A stretch of 64,000 bases of DNA from Carboxylicivirga sp964602515 (GTDB taxonomy: Bacteria; Bacteroidota; Bacteroidia; Bacteroidales; Marinilabiliaceae), in assembly GCA_964602515.1 (NCBI GenBank), contig CAZRRJ010000003.1, positions 248,001 through 312,000 of the forward strand, written 5' to 3'. Under the pieces are notes generated by a model. The model had not been told where the DNA came from. It saw only the letters and a list, made by a program, of their open reading frames with translations, and did no database searches. Position numbers and translations under genes: made by a program. Shown in pieces: positions 47,094 through 56,853 of this stretch (the stretch's first letter is position 1; every line of letters begins with the position of its first letter).

Positions 47094-48083
47094 TCAATAA
47101 TTATGAATTGGAGAGGTTCTTAAGTATTCTGTTGTTTTTTTCTTGCGTTCAAAATTGCTGAATATACGCTCCACATCAATTTCTTTTAAATCCAATTCAG
47201 CTGCCACTTCTCTAGCCGGGTAATTATTTTCCCATCCATACCAAAGTAAGTCCATACTCTTAAAAGGCATTTGATAAAAGAATTCTTCTTGTGTTTGTTC
47301 GGCTGTATAAGTATCTGTAGTAGGTGTTCGGCTTATAATATCCTTAGGCACGCCTAAAGCCTCAGCCAATTCGTACACCTGTGTTTTATATAAATTGCCT
47401 ATTGGCATCACATCAGCTCCACCATCACCATATTTTACAAAGAAGCCTTGTTGCACTTCGTGTTTATTAGGGGTGCCAATAACAGCATAATGGTGTGCTT
47501 CTGCATGGTAATACAGCATCGACATCCGACTGCGTTGCTTGAAGTTAGAGGCTGCTACAATTTGTAGATATTCATTCATTGGTAGTCGCTCACTAGTCTC
47601 CGTTCCGTTGGCAAAAATAACGGTTACATAAAATACCGGAGGCATTTTAGAATTAATAAACGCCCGGGGTATTCCTATCTTCATTTTGTCGGTGCCAGGG
47701 TTATATCCGGGTATTACCCGCTTTACAGCTTCGTCGCGCCTTTGATAACATGCAAACCCTTCCAGTGCTGCACTAATGTTTTCCTCAATAACTTTTACCC
47801 CGAATTGTGCAGCCAGCTTTAAAGCAAAATTTTTGCTATCCCCACTTGAATCTTTTTCGGGCAATATAACCCCCAGCACATTTTTGGATCCAAATGCTTT
47901 CACTGCCAATGCGAGTGTTACAGAAGAATCTATTCCGCCACTAATACCTACCACACCTCCCCTTCGCTTTAAAACCCGGTGAACATCAGAACGTAATTTT
48001 TTGCAAATACTTTCAACTGTTGCATCAATATTTTTGAGCTGTATAAGCTGTTTATTAAATCTTACTTTATTACTTACATCCAT
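47094..48083 (-). CDS. nadE: NAD(+) synthase-like ATP pyrophosphatase
   Basis: The 329-residue protein has the N-type ATP-PPase loop GISGGIDSSVTLA and the synthase body (LPEKDSSGDS, LYYHAEAHHYAVIGTPNKHE, FFVKYGDGGADVMPIGNLYKTQVYELA) of ammonia-dependent NAD synthase, without a glutaminase domain. NadE normally amidates deamido-NAD. Here it lies 12 nt after asnB in the exopolysaccharide operon, so it may act as a dedicated amide-forming partner of AsnB and the carrier module, or simply serve as NadE. I cannot decide from sequence. Residue differences from housekeeping NadE were not tested. Confidence 0.8.
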   Translation of the reverse strand: MDVSNKVRFNKQLIQLKNIDATVESICKKLRSDVHRVLKRRGGVVGISGGIDSSVTLALAVKAFGSKNVLGVILPEKDSSGDSKNFALKLAAQFGVKVIEENISAALEGFACYQRRDEAVKRVIPGYNPGTDKMKIGIPRAFINSKMPPVFYVTVIFANGTETSERLPMNEYLQIVAASNFKQRSRMSMLYYHAEAHHYAVIGTPNKHEVQQGFFVKYGDGGADVMPIGNLYKTQVYELAEALGVPKDIISRTPTTDTYTAEQTQEEFFYQMPFKSMDLLWYGWENNYPAREVAAELDLKEIDVERIFSNFERKKKTTEYLRTSPIHNY

Positions 48084-48094
48084 AAATCAAACCT

Positions 48095-50071
48095 TTACCT
48101 AATAACTACTTGCTTATTTCTTATCCGCCCTTTTAGCATGTCACTTTCGGGTATCACTGTTGGCCTGGCAATAAACTTATCATACCAAATCTGGCCGGAT
48201 AATACGCCAACTAGTGCCATATTATCCAGCTCAGATAACAGATTGCCGGATTCAAACTTCTTTACCAGCTTATTTACTCTTTCAAAATCAAATAAGCCTG
48301 CTTGTACTATTGCTTCCCGGTTAAGAAAGGTATCAATAAGATTATGCCTGTACAATGCCGCACTGCCTGGTGCCCTGTAAGCCTGTTTGGGCCTGGCAAG
48401 TACATTATTGGGCAATATATTTTTCATCAGCCTTTTTAATAAAACCTTCTCATTTAGCCCGCTTAACTTAAACCTGTCGGGCAATGTGGCGCTAAACGTT
48501 ATTATACGATGGTCTAAAAACGGATAACGTCCTTCAACTGAATTAGCCATAGCCACACGGTCGCCTTGCGAAGACAGCAGATAACCTGACATAAATAAGC
48601 TGGTTTCAATATATTGAGCTTTTTCTAATGCACTATATCCTGCAACATTGGCTTCTATCTGCTTTGCATACTCTTCAATAGGATTATAGCCATGCAGCTC
48701 ACTTATTATATCATCTGAGAGCAGGTTGCTCATTTGTAATCCATTTCTCCATCTTAAGTAGTGTGAGTATACGGGTGAGCCGGTTTGTTGAAGCCGGTAA
48801 CCAAAAAACATACGCAATATGGATGCCGAGGCATTGTTAAACTGTGGTATGTAGGGGTAAAGTTTTTTAAGTAATAAAGGGCGTAAGACAGAGTCTGGTT
48901 CCCTGGCCCAGAATTGCCTGATTAAGGTTTCTTTAAAAATATTGTAGCCACCAAACATTTCATCAGCCCCTTCGCCCGTAAGTACCACTTTTATCTGGTT
49001 ATTTCTAACCAGTGACGACAAAGTCATCATTGGCACCGGAGCCATTCTTAACAAGGGGGTTTCGGTATGATAAATAGTTTCAGGCAAAAGATTTGCAATA
49101 TCATCGTTTGAGCATAAAATACTTTTATGCTTTGTGTTAAAGTGGTGTGCTACTTCATCCTGGTAGCTTGTTTCATCAAAGTCTTTATTTTGAAAACCAA
49201 TTGAAAAGGTATTCAGCACACCCGGTTGAACATCCTTTACCAAAGCAGTAATAATACTTGAATCAAGCCCTCCACTTAAATAAGCAGCTATCTGCACATC
49301 AGCTCTTAGCCTTAATCGTACACTATCTTTTAATAATCCTTCAAGTACTTCGCCCGCTTCATCAATAGAGCCGGTAAACTTTTCGCGGTCAAAGCTATGG
49401 TACCAATAAGGATTAATATCTATTTTTCCATTTTCCACCATCATATAATGGCCGGGTGGCACTTCTTCTATTCTATCAAAAACAGTAGAAGGCGATAAGG
49501 CTGACCAAAATGTAAAAACCTGCTTAAGGCCTTTACTATTAACTCCTCTGCTAATACCGGGGTACACCAGTAAGCACTTTATCTCTGAAGCATAAATAAA
49601 TTCATTTTGATTTTGGGTGTAAAATAACGGTCTTATACCAACACGGTCACGTGCAAGAAACAATCTTTTTCTTTTGTCATCCCAAATAGAAAAAGCAAAC
49701 TGCCCGTTTAATTCTTCAAGGCAAGCTTCGCCATACTCTTCATACATATGTAATACAACTTCTGTATCACAACTGGTTTTAAACTGATGCCCCAAATCGC
49801 ATAAGCGTTGTTTTAATTCAATATGGTTGTAAACTTCGCCGTTATAAGCAATCCATAAACTACCATCTGCATTTGATAAGGGTTGCTGGCCTGTGCTTAA
49901 GTCAACTATACTCAGGCGAACATTGCCCATTGCACAGGTATTGGTAATATATAAACCGGTTTCATCAGGCCCGCGATGCTGTATTTGGGTGAGCATACGA
50001 TTTAATATCGCATTTTTATGGCCTGTACCATACACTCCCTTTACATCTGTAAAACCAGCAATTCCACACAT
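48095..50071 (-). CDS. asnB: Asparagine synthase-like glutamine amidotransferase
   Basis: The 658-residue protein starts MCGIAGF, so Cys2 is the N-terminal glutaminase nucleophile. The GATase II domain contains NGEVYNHIELK, and the synthase domain has the ATP-PPase loop LSGGLDSS. Ordinary AsnB makes asparagine, but homologues in polysaccharide clusters amidate other carboxylates. This one is in an operon with ACP, NadE-like and AMP-ligase genes, starts 6 nt after ACP and matches the amidotransferases of exosortase-type polysaccharide loci in context. Confidence 0.88.
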   Translation of the reverse strand: MCGIAGFTDVKGVYGTGHKNAILNRMLTQIQHRGPDETGLYITNTCAMGNVRLSIVDLSTGQQPLSNADGSLWIAYNGEVYNHIELKQRLCDLGHQFKTSCDTEVVLHMYEEYGEACLEELNGQFAFSIWDDKRKRLFLARDRVGIRPLFYTQNQNEFIYASEIKCLLVYPGISRGVNSKGLKQVFTFWSALSPSTVFDRIEEVPPGHYMMVENGKIDINPYWYHSFDREKFTGSIDEAGEVLEGLLKDSVRLRLRADVQIAAYLSGGLDSSIITALVKDVQPGVLNTFSIGFQNKDFDETSYQDEVAHHFNTKHKSILCSNDDIANLLPETIYHTETPLLRMAPVPMMTLSSLVRNNQIKVVLTGEGADEMFGGYNIFKETLIRQFWAREPDSVLRPLLLKKLYPYIPQFNNASASILRMFFGYRLQQTGSPVYSHYLRWRNGLQMSNLLSDDIISELHGYNPIEEYAKQIEANVAGYSALEKAQYIETSLFMSGYLLSSQGDRVAMANSVEGRYPFLDHRIITFSATLPDRFKLSGLNEKVLLKRLMKNILPNNVLARPKQAYRAPGSAALYRHNLIDTFLNREAIVQAGLFDFERVNKLVKKFESGNLLSELDNMALVGVLSGQIWYDKFIARPTVIPESDMLKGRIRNKQVVIR

Positions 50072-50077
50072 ACGCCC

Positions 50078-50320
50078 TTAACTCACAAGTGATTTTTTCA
50101 TTTCCAGAAAAGCTACTATTGTGCTTAAACTCTCAAAATTAGATTCATTTAACTCATCATCTTCTGTTTTTACGCCCATTTCCTCATCAAGAAATGTTAT
50201 AAGACTTAAAAGTCCCATTGAATCAAAAATGCCTTCTTCAAAAAGCTTTGTCTCATCACCAATAGTTTCAATATCTACAAATGTTATTTCAGAAATAAAT
50301 GTTCTTAAACGTTCCTTCAT
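50078..50320 (-). CDS. Acyl carrier protein
   Basis: The 80-residue acidic four-helix protein has EEGIFDSMGLLSLITFL, where the Ser in DSM is the 4'-phosphopantetheine attachment site. It lies 6 nt upstream of asnB and is the first gene of the module. It probably carries the acid activated by the AMP-ligase four genes downstream. It is not a typical fatty-acid ACP in its context. Confidence 0.85.
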   Translation of the reverse strand: MKERLRTFISEITFVDIETIGDETKLFEEGIFDSMGLLSLITFLDEEMGVKTEDDELNESNFESLSTIVAFLEMKKSLVS

Positions 50321-50645
50321 AGTCTTATTTTTTAGCTTTGGTATATTAATATGAAAATAAGATTATAACAGCTCTGTAATTGCTCCTGAAGCTTGTATTA
50401 TAAAATTAAGGTAGTTAATGTTAGAATCAATTGCTTCGTTTTTTGTCAGACGGCAAGAAAATTTACACCAACACGTTATTTTTACAGGCAAATATTTCTA
50501 TATGGTGTTTGCAAGCTTACGTATGCTACCGGTAAGAACATTTTAGTTTCAAAGTTTACACAGTTTAAATAATGTATGTTTACCAGGGTAAATGCCCATT
50601 TTGAGGGCAAGTATAACGCCGAAGGGGCAAATTTTGTTACAGAGA
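50321..50645. other. Intergenic gap upstream of the acyl carrier gene
   Basis: No gene in about 325 bases. A weak 5-bp hairpin TGCCC/GGGCA (50593-50609) lies about 36 nt after the lyase stop on the minus strand and may act as a terminator. Confidence 0.35.
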
Positions 50646-51896
50646 CTACATAAAAGCGTGAAGCCATTCCTGTAAGGTAGAGAATCCATTCTCATCGTCA
50701 TCAGTATGAATATTTAAAGGTAATTCCAATGCCCGGTAGTTTTCAACCTGTGGCCAGCCTCCGGCTTCTTCAGGTACTTTAATCCACTTTCCAGAGTGGT
50801 TTTTCAGTTCATTTATTAAACGGCTGTCTATTGAATCCCTGTTGGCTGCATGAGCTCCGCAGTTAGCAATAATATAATTGGTAAGTGTATTAACCGGAAC
50901 AGATGTGTATGCCGGCATATTAAGCAGGTTAGTATCAGCTTCAACCTTTTTATTATCGGGATTATAAATCATTCTATTACTCCACTGCCCTGTGTTATTT
51001 ACACCTTTGATTTGGTTTTGCTCAAGGTAAACTTTTCCATTATTATGAAAGTTTTTGTTAATGGAAAGCAGGTATTCATTTCTGTTGTGATGCCCCGGAA
51101 TGTATAGGTTGCCTAGTATGGCAGCTTTTACTGCAATAGTTTTTTTTCCTTTATACCCCAGGTATACAGCATGGGTATCGCTATTGTAAATAAGGTTACC
51201 GGCAATTAATGCTTCCTCACAATCACCTATTATTAAAGGGTTACGATCTGCATTATGAATAAACAGGTTTTTTAAAACACTGATTCGTTTTGTATCCATG
51301 GCTAGTAGCCCCATTGAATGGTTCATATAAGTCAAGCCTTCACTAATTATACAGTTGCTTACTGTTATGCCATCTCCCCCGTTTAATATACCAACATTCT
51401 CGTCTAGTGCCCATGAAATACTACAATGATCTATTACAATATTATATAGTTTCTCTGGGTTATCGGCAATGTTAATGCCATCAATTTGCTTACCGGATAA
51501 AGTGCCCGGTCTTATTTTTATACCCTGTACAAGCACATCGTGTGTTGATACGCCCAAGGAATGATTTTTAAGGGTTACACCGGGATAAGGTGCTGTTTGT
51601 CCTGCTATATGAACGTATGGACTATTGATTCTTAATGTGTGGGTCAACTCAATAACTCCGCTTACCTCGAATATAATTATACGTGGATATTGTTTGTTAA
51701 TGGCTGCACGTAAAGACCCGGGACCACCATCATTTAAGTTAGTAACTTTAATGACTTGTGGCAATTGCTCTCCTGCATATGCTGCACGCGATTGTGAACC
51801 AAACCCCTCTGCTCCCGGAAACATATTCTGGCTTATTATGATTTGGCAGAACAAAAGAAAACAAATCAATTGTACGTTTTTTATTAGAGTTTTCAT
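50646..51896 (-). CDS. Exported pectate-lyase-like right-handed beta-helix protein
   Basis: The 416-residue protein has a signal peptide (IKNVQLICFLLFCQIIISQ). The body starts MFPGAEGFG, with TNLNDGGPGSLRAAI, and runs through beta-helix turns (DHCSISWALDENV, NLFIHNADRNPLIIG). It ends with DDDENGFSTLQEWLHAF. This matches the PL1-like pectate lyase fold. Within an exopolysaccharide locus it may trim or release the polymer rather than digest plant pectin. Catalytic residues were not assigned. Confidence 0.8.
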   Translation of the reverse strand: MKTLIKNVQLICFLLFCQIIISQNMFPGAEGFGSQSRAAYAGEQLPQVIKVTNLNDGGPGSLRAAINKQYPRIIIFEVSGVIELTHTLRINSPYVHIAGQTAPYPGVTLKNHSLGVSTHDVLVQGIKIRPGTLSGKQIDGINIADNPEKLYNIVIDHCSISWALDENVGILNGGDGITVSNCIISEGLTYMNHSMGLLAMDTKRISVLKNLFIHNADRNPLIIGDCEEALIAGNLIYNSDTHAVYLGYKGKKTIAVKAAILGNLYIPGHHNRNEYLLSINKNFHNNGKVYLEQNQIKGVNNTGQWSNRMIYNPDNKKVEADTNLLNMPAYTSVPVNTLTNYIIANCGAHAANRDSIDSRLINELKNHSGKWIKVPEEAGGWPQVENYRALELPLNIHTDDDENGFSTLQEWLHAFM

Positions 51897-52015
51897 GTAT
51901 TTAAGTTTTGCTTTTTATTGCCACATGGAACTCGCCAAATTTGAACCTTTCTCTGTACTAAAAGCCATTGGCTAAGGTTGATGTTCAATTCTCATGGCTT
52001 GTTTCGTGTTTTATA

Positions 52016-53095
52016 TTATAGTTTATTATACATCTCAATATATTGCTCAGTCATGCCAACCTGTGAAAACCTCTCTTCTATAATCTGGATTCCTCTTTTT
52101 CCCATTTTATCCGATAACTCCCGGTTATCCAAAAGCCCGGTAATTCTGGCTGCCATTGACGAACTGTCTCCTACCGGTACTAAATAGCCTGATTCATTAT
52201 CTTCTACTAGTTCCCTGTTACCTGCTACATCAGATGCTACCACAGGTTTTCCAAAAGCCATATATTCCATTATTGAATTAGAGATACCCTCGGCGAAAGT
52301 GGCCAGTACACCAACATCAAAAACAGATACAAAACGATCTACATCCTGTCTTTTTCCAAGAAAATTAAAATTGCCTTTATACTCCCCCGCTATGGTCGCT
52401 TCAACTGCTTGCCGGTCTTCTCCATCTCCTATTATTACAAATAATATATCACGTCGTTTGCGCAGTATTTCCAATGCTGCTCTTATAAATGTAGGGTAAT
52501 CTTTACGAAAATTAATGCTTGCAACCATGCCAACAACGTATATCTCCTTTTGTAAAATACCTAATTCTTGTTTTACAGTATCAGCATCAGGCCGCTCTTT
52601 CAATCGTTGAAAATTAAAGCCATTGGACACAACAATACCTTTTTTTGCTGAAACGTTATACGCTTTTAAACCAATTTTAGAATTGGATACAATAATGGAT
52701 GAGAATGGAAATGATAAGCGGGAGCGATACCAGTCTTTGGTAAAGGGTTTGCACACCGAATTAGCTATCATTCCATTAACAAACTTTTGCCTGTTATACA
52801 AGGTAAGCGGAATAGCCATAACCGATGGAACACCACCCCATGTGTGAATAATATCAGGGTTTAGTTTACGGCATATCTTAAATAGTTTAAGGTAGACTAA
52901 AAAGTCCTTTTTAAACCGCTTTTGTAATACAATTAGTCTTACAGGCAGATCGTAAACCTCATGATAATGAACAGCGTTTCGGAATAATACCAGTGTTATC
53001 TCATGTCCTCTTTCAACCAGACCTTTAATAACCTCTAACAACCTTCTTTCGCGCCCACCTAAAACTAAATTATCTGCAAGATGCAATATTTTCAT
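52016..53095 (-). CDS. Glycosyltransferase family 4
   Basis: The 359-residue protein has the two Rossmann halves of GT-B enzymes: LHLADNLVLGGRERRLLEVIKGL near the N-terminus and the donor-site segment FAEGISNSIMEYMAFGKPVVASDVAGN near residue 275. It would add a nucleotide-sugar unit to the growing repeat in the cytoplasm. It is followed upstream by the acyltransferase gene (13 nt apart). Sugar specificity unknown. Confidence 0.9.
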   Translation of the reverse strand: MKILHLADNLVLGGRERRLLEVIKGLVERGHEITLVLFRNAVHYHEVYDLPVRLIVLQKRFKKDFLVYLKLFKICRKLNPDIIHTWGGVPSVMAIPLTLYNRQKFVNGMIANSVCKPFTKDWYRSRLSFPFSSIIVSNSKIGLKAYNVSAKKGIVVSNGFNFQRLKERPDADTVKQELGILQKEIYVVGMVASINFRKDYPTFIRAALEILRKRRDILFVIIGDGEDRQAVEATIAGEYKGNFNFLGKRQDVDRFVSVFDVGVLATFAEGISNSIMEYMAFGKPVVASDVAGNRELVEDNESGYLVPVGDSSSMAARITGLLDNRELSDKMGKRGIQIIEERFSQVGMTEQYIEMYNKL

Positions 53096-53108
53096 AACTT
53101 CCTACTTT

Positions 53109-53645
53109 CTATCTCCATACAGTATTTAAACGTTCCAAAAGCACTTTCTTTTTCTTTCTGTCACTCATTTTCTTCAAATTAAATTTAAAAGGACTCATCA
53201 GGTATAAACGTTTCTGCATTTGTGTTTCTATCACTCTCTTAGCCGGATTACCCATTATTAGTGAGTTATCGGCAAACTTCCCTTTTACTACAGCACCGGC
53301 TGCTACAATACAGTTGTTGCCAATAATTGTATTGGGCAGTATAATAGCATTCATACCAACACAGGTATTGTTACCAATCTTAATTTTACCAAATACATCT
53401 AAATCCGGGTATTCATCTCTGTATATCCAAACAGCACCATCATGGGTTATAAACCTTACGCCATTGGAGATAGCAACATGATCACCCAATTCAATTAAAT
53501 AGGGTTCTGTAGAAAAGTCGGCGGCAAAAATCAGGCAGCGACGGCCAATTTTAACCCCTCTCATTCTTAAAAGCTGAATGCGCAGGTTTCCAAAGGTAAT
53601 GCGATTTAAAATCCTTGCTGTAAGGTGAAGTATTTTACCAATCAT
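53109..53645 (-). CDS. Hexapeptide-repeat acyltransferase
   Basis: The 178-residue protein has left-handed beta-helix hexapeptide units (IKIGNNTCVGMNAIILPNTI, IGNNCIVAAGAVVKGKFADNSLIMGNPAKRV) and the family's HDG-type region RFITHDGAVW. It resembles acetyl- or other acyltransferases that decorate sugars. It is in the minus-strand run of the exopolysaccharide locus, 5 nt after the SGNH-like gene. Confidence 0.88.
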   Translation of the reverse strand: MIGKILHLTARILNRITFGNLRIQLLRMRGVKIGRRCLIFAADFSTEPYLIELGDHVAISNGVRFITHDGAVWIYRDEYPDLDVFGKIKIGNNTCVGMNAIILPNTIIGNNCIVAAGAVVKGKFADNSLIMGNPAKRVIETQMQKRLYLMSPFKFNLKKMSDRKKKKVLLERLNTVWR

Positions 53646-53650
53646 AAATT

Positions 53651-54466
53651 CTAGTTTTGAATAACTTCAACAATACGTTCACAAAATTTTGGGTAAACCA
53701 TTTGAGCAAACCTGGTATTAGGATGCGAATCTGACTCCGATTCTGCAAAAGCATCTTTAAGATACAATCCACCTTCAGTTTCCAGTGCACGAAAATCCCA
53801 TAAATAAACATTATCGTTTGGCTGATCCCATTCTTCTTTTACCCAAGTATAAAATTCATGCGTATTTATTGCCCACTCTTCTTTTGATTTTCGTTCTGTT
53901 AAAGCGGGAGGTGTCCACACCAAAAATTTGGTATCCGGGTATTTCTGAAATTCACGGTATAAGGCCCTGTATTGGTCTTTATAATTTCCTATGTTTTTTT
54001 CGTCCGATTCTATAGATACTTCTTCTCCCCTGTTTAATTTACTTACCGGAAAACAATGCTTAAATACAATTACATCGTATTGTTGGGTAAGCGTTATTAA
54101 TGTGGGTTCATCCTTATAATACGGTTTATCGCCGTTTTTAACCCATATATTATAATAATCGTAAGGGTAATTTTTCCAGCCGTACAATTCTCTACCAGGA
54201 AATAGCCTGGCCTTTACCTTGTAATTGGTGTTATTTTGATTATTGTACCTTGTAAACCATTTTTCAACAGCTGATGATAAACCAAGCTTTAGCTTGACTT
54301 TTTGTACAAAAGTATTACCACCCCGCCAAATTGTTTTGCCGGTACTGTGATGAAGAAAAATAACATGGACGGCTTTCTTTTCTGCATTCATATCTTTAGG
54401 ATTAAATTTGCATGAACCAACTGTACTAATAATAGTTAGTGTTAATATAAGACTTACTGCTCTCAT
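53651..54466 (-). CDS. SGNH-like exported lipoprotein
   Basis: The 271-residue protein has a lipoprotein signal with lipobox TVGSC (Cys19). After it, FLHHSTGKTIW and VFKHCFPVSKL resemble blocks of the SGNH/GDSL esterase fold, and SDSHPN near the C-terminus supplies an Asp-x-x-His type pair. It may be an esterase or O-acyl transferase acting on the polysaccharide at the envelope. The catalytic Ser is not certain, so function is inferred. First gene of the minus-strand GT run. Confidence 0.65.
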   Translation of the reverse strand: MRAVSLILTLTIISTVGSCKFNPKDMNAEKKAVHVIFLHHSTGKTIWRGGNTFVQKVKLKLGLSSAVEKWFTRYNNQNNTNYKVKARLFPGRELYGWKNYPYDYYNIWVKNGDKPYYKDEPTLITLTQQYDVIVFKHCFPVSKLNRGEEVSIESDEKNIGNYKDQYRALYREFQKYPDTKFLVWTPPALTERKSKEEWAINTHEFYTWVKEEWDQPNDNVYLWDFRALETEGGLYLKDAFAESESDSHPNTRFAQMVYPKFCERIVEVIQN

Positions 54467-54639
54467 ATATTTCTCAGTTTTCTATACTTCCCCTAATTTT
54501 GTTTTAAGCAATACTTATAATTGCATTTCCAGAAAAAATTACGAAAAAAAGAAGTAGTTAACCACTCATTTTTGACCAACAGTCAAAAAAACGAGCATAA
54601 ATGATGGTTATTTCTTAGTTTAGAAATTAAAAATTACTG

Positions 54640-55716
54640 ATGGATAGAAGGATTGGTATAATAATTCGTTCTTTAAAACCCGGTGGAGCAGAAAAACAAA
54701 GTGCTTTACTGGCATCTGTATTAGCCCGGTATTATAAGGTTTGTTTATTTATACAGTACAACGAAATAAGCAATAGTAATCAATCCCTTATCCAGCATCC
54801 TAATATTCAATTAATACCATTAAAAGGTAATATTCTTTCTAAAACAAAGCAGTTACGCAATACAATACTTACTGAGCGAATATCGCATGTATTTGCTTAC
54901 CTGAGTAGTGATAATTTAATTGCTTCGCTGGCTGCCATAAATATTAAAACATGTGCTGTGTACGGAGGGGTTAGAAGTTCATCTTTACCAAAACATAAAT
55001 CGCTTGTTCTTTGTACCCTGCACCATTTTTTTCAGAAGGGCACTATTTTTAATAATTATACGGGTTTGAATATCTTTTTAAAACGTGGTTTTAGCAAGCA
55101 TAAATCGCATGTTATACCCAATGGCATTGAATTAAATCAAGCCCCACCGGGGAAAGGTGATAGCAGCTCTATCAATATTATAAGCGTTGGCCGTTTTGTT
55201 GAGGCAAAGGATTACGCTACGGCACTACAAGCGATCGATAAAACCCGGCAGATGACATCTAAAGCAATTAAATACTATATTATTGGCTTCGGGCCGCTGG
55301 AAAATGCAATACGAAGTTTAATAGCTGATTTGCAACTTAATGAATACGTTAAGGTCATTATTAATCCTGATAATGTTAATGCTTACTATCAGTTGGCTGA
55401 TATATATTTATGTACATCTTCTTTTGAGGGTTTATCCAATTCTATAATGGAAGCCATTAATTACTTTTTACCAATTGTTGCTACTGATGTGGGTGATAAC
55501 AATAAACTTGTTATAAACCGCTCAAATGGTTACCTCACAAAACCTGGTAATACAGCCGAAATAAGTGATGCTTTAATACATTTAATTGATGATACGAACC
55601 TAAGGGTACAATTTGGCCATAATGGTTTTTCGCACCTGAAAAAACATTATGCCCTGGACCCCTTCGCTGACAGTTATATTAATTTAATTGAAAACGAAAC
55701 CTATGCAAAAACCTAA
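54640..55716 (+). CDS. Glycosyltransferase family 4
   Basis: The 358-residue GT-B protein starts IGIIIRSLKPGGAEKQSALLASVL and has the donor-site motif SSFEGLSNSIMEAINYFLPIVATDVGDN. It opens a plus-strand operon divergent from the SGNH-like gene, with a 173-nt shared promoter region. Its 3' end overlaps the next glycosyltransferase by 29 nt if the first start there is used. Confidence 0.9.
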   Translation: MDRRIGIIIRSLKPGGAEKQSALLASVLARYYKVCLFIQYNEISNSNQSLIQHPNIQLIPLKGNILSKTKQLRNTILTERISHVFAYLSSDNLIASLAAINIKTCAVYGGVRSSSLPKHKSLVLCTLHHFFQKGTIFNNYTGLNIFLKRGFSKHKSHVIPNGIELNQAPPGKGDSSSINIISVGRFVEAKDYATALQAIDKTRQMTSKAIKYYIIGFGPLENAIRSLIADLQLNEYVKVIINPDNVNAYYQLADIYLCTSSFEGLSNSIMEAINYFLPIVATDVGDNNKLVINRSNGYLTKPGNTAEISDALIHLIDDTNLRVQFGHNGFSHLKKHYALDPFADSYINLIENETYAKT

Positions 55717-56809
55717 ACTTGTATTTTTTGGCATTAAGTACTTTCCTTCAAAAGGAGGTACAAGCAGGGTTGCAGAAAACATTATCTGTAACTTAAAAGA
55801 TAAGTACGACATTACTATTCTTTGCTATAAAAATAAGCTTGCAAAAAGTTATATGGAGGGCGTTAAGGTTGTTGAATTTTCTGACTGGCCAGGTGGTAGC
55901 TTAGGTGCACTTTGGTATTTTTTTAGAAGTGCAACTTACTTGCTGTGGCAAAAGTTTGACCTGGTACATATTCATAAAATCGATGCTGCCTTTTTTATTC
56001 CGTGGTTTTACAAAAAAGGTAAGGTTATAGCTACCTCGCACGAGTCGGCTTACCTAAGAGATAAATGGTCAGCACTTGAGAAATGGTACCTTAAAAAGGC
56101 TGAACATATTTTTCTTCATTCAAAAGCTACCATTACAAGTATTTCTAACCCTTTAACTCAAACCTATATTCAACAAACGGGGCGCAATGTTATTTACATT
56201 CCCAATGGCATAAGTATTAATGAACGTTACAAAGAAGAGGAGGCCGCTCTGTTTCTTAAAAAGCACGGACTTATAGAAAAGGAATATTACTTTTTTGCTG
56301 CACGCCGGATTATGAAGACAAAGGGCTGCCATACCATGCTTGAGGCGCTTAACCTCATCAAATACAAAGGTAAAATTGTAATTGCAGGCGATCCGGGACA
56401 TGCCAAAGATTATGTTACCAAGCTTAAAGAGAAATACAGGCACTTAAACGTTATTTACCCGGGTTATATAGGCGATTTACCACTTTTACTTACCTTAATT
56501 AAGAAGGCTAAGTTATTTATATTTCCCTCTGAAACAGAGGGTATGTCAATTATGCTTTTAGAGGCTGTTTCTACTTTAACGCCAATTATAGCCAGTGATA
56601 TTAAAGAGAATAAAGAGGTTTTTGATGATCAACACCTGACTTTTTTCGAAGATCAGAATGCTAAAGACCTGGGTGAGAAAATAAATGAGTTTGAAAACAA
56701 TACAGTACTAAAAGATAAAATGGCACTTACGGCTCTTGAACACATTAAAACCAACTATAGCTGGAAAGAAATAGCTACTCAATACGATCGCTTATACCAA
56801 CAAGCTTAA
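55703..56809 (+). CDS. Glycosyltransferase family 4
   Basis: I favour the ATG at 55703 (start MQKPKLVFFGIKYFPSKGG), since the upstream ATG at 55688 lies deep inside the previous gene. GT-B motifs are present: GIKYFPSKGGTSRVAENI and the donor-site segment FPSETEGMSIMLLEAVSTLTPIIASDI. Adds a sugar in the exopolysaccharide pathway; specificity unknown. Confidence 0.88.
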   Translation: MQKPKLVFFGIKYFPSKGGTSRVAENIICNLKDKYDITILCYKNKLAKSYMEGVKVVEFSDWPGGSLGALWYFFRSATYLLWQKFDLVHIHKIDAAFFIPWFYKKGKVIATSHESAYLRDKWSALEKWYLKKAEHIFLHSKATITSISNPLTQTYIQQTGRNVIYIPNGISINERYKEEEAALFLKKHGLIEKEYYFFAARRIMKTKGCHTMLEALNLIKYKGKIVIAGDPGHAKDYVTKLKEKYRHLNVIYPGYIGDLPLLLTLIKKAKLFIFPSETEGMSIMLLEAVSTLTPIIASDIKENKEVFDDQHLTFFEDQNAKDLGEKINEFENNTVLKDKMALTALEHIKTNYSWKEIATQYDRLYQQA

Positions 56810-56853
56810 ACACCTATCAAAACCAGTTTAGAAACCATAAAATATAACTCACC

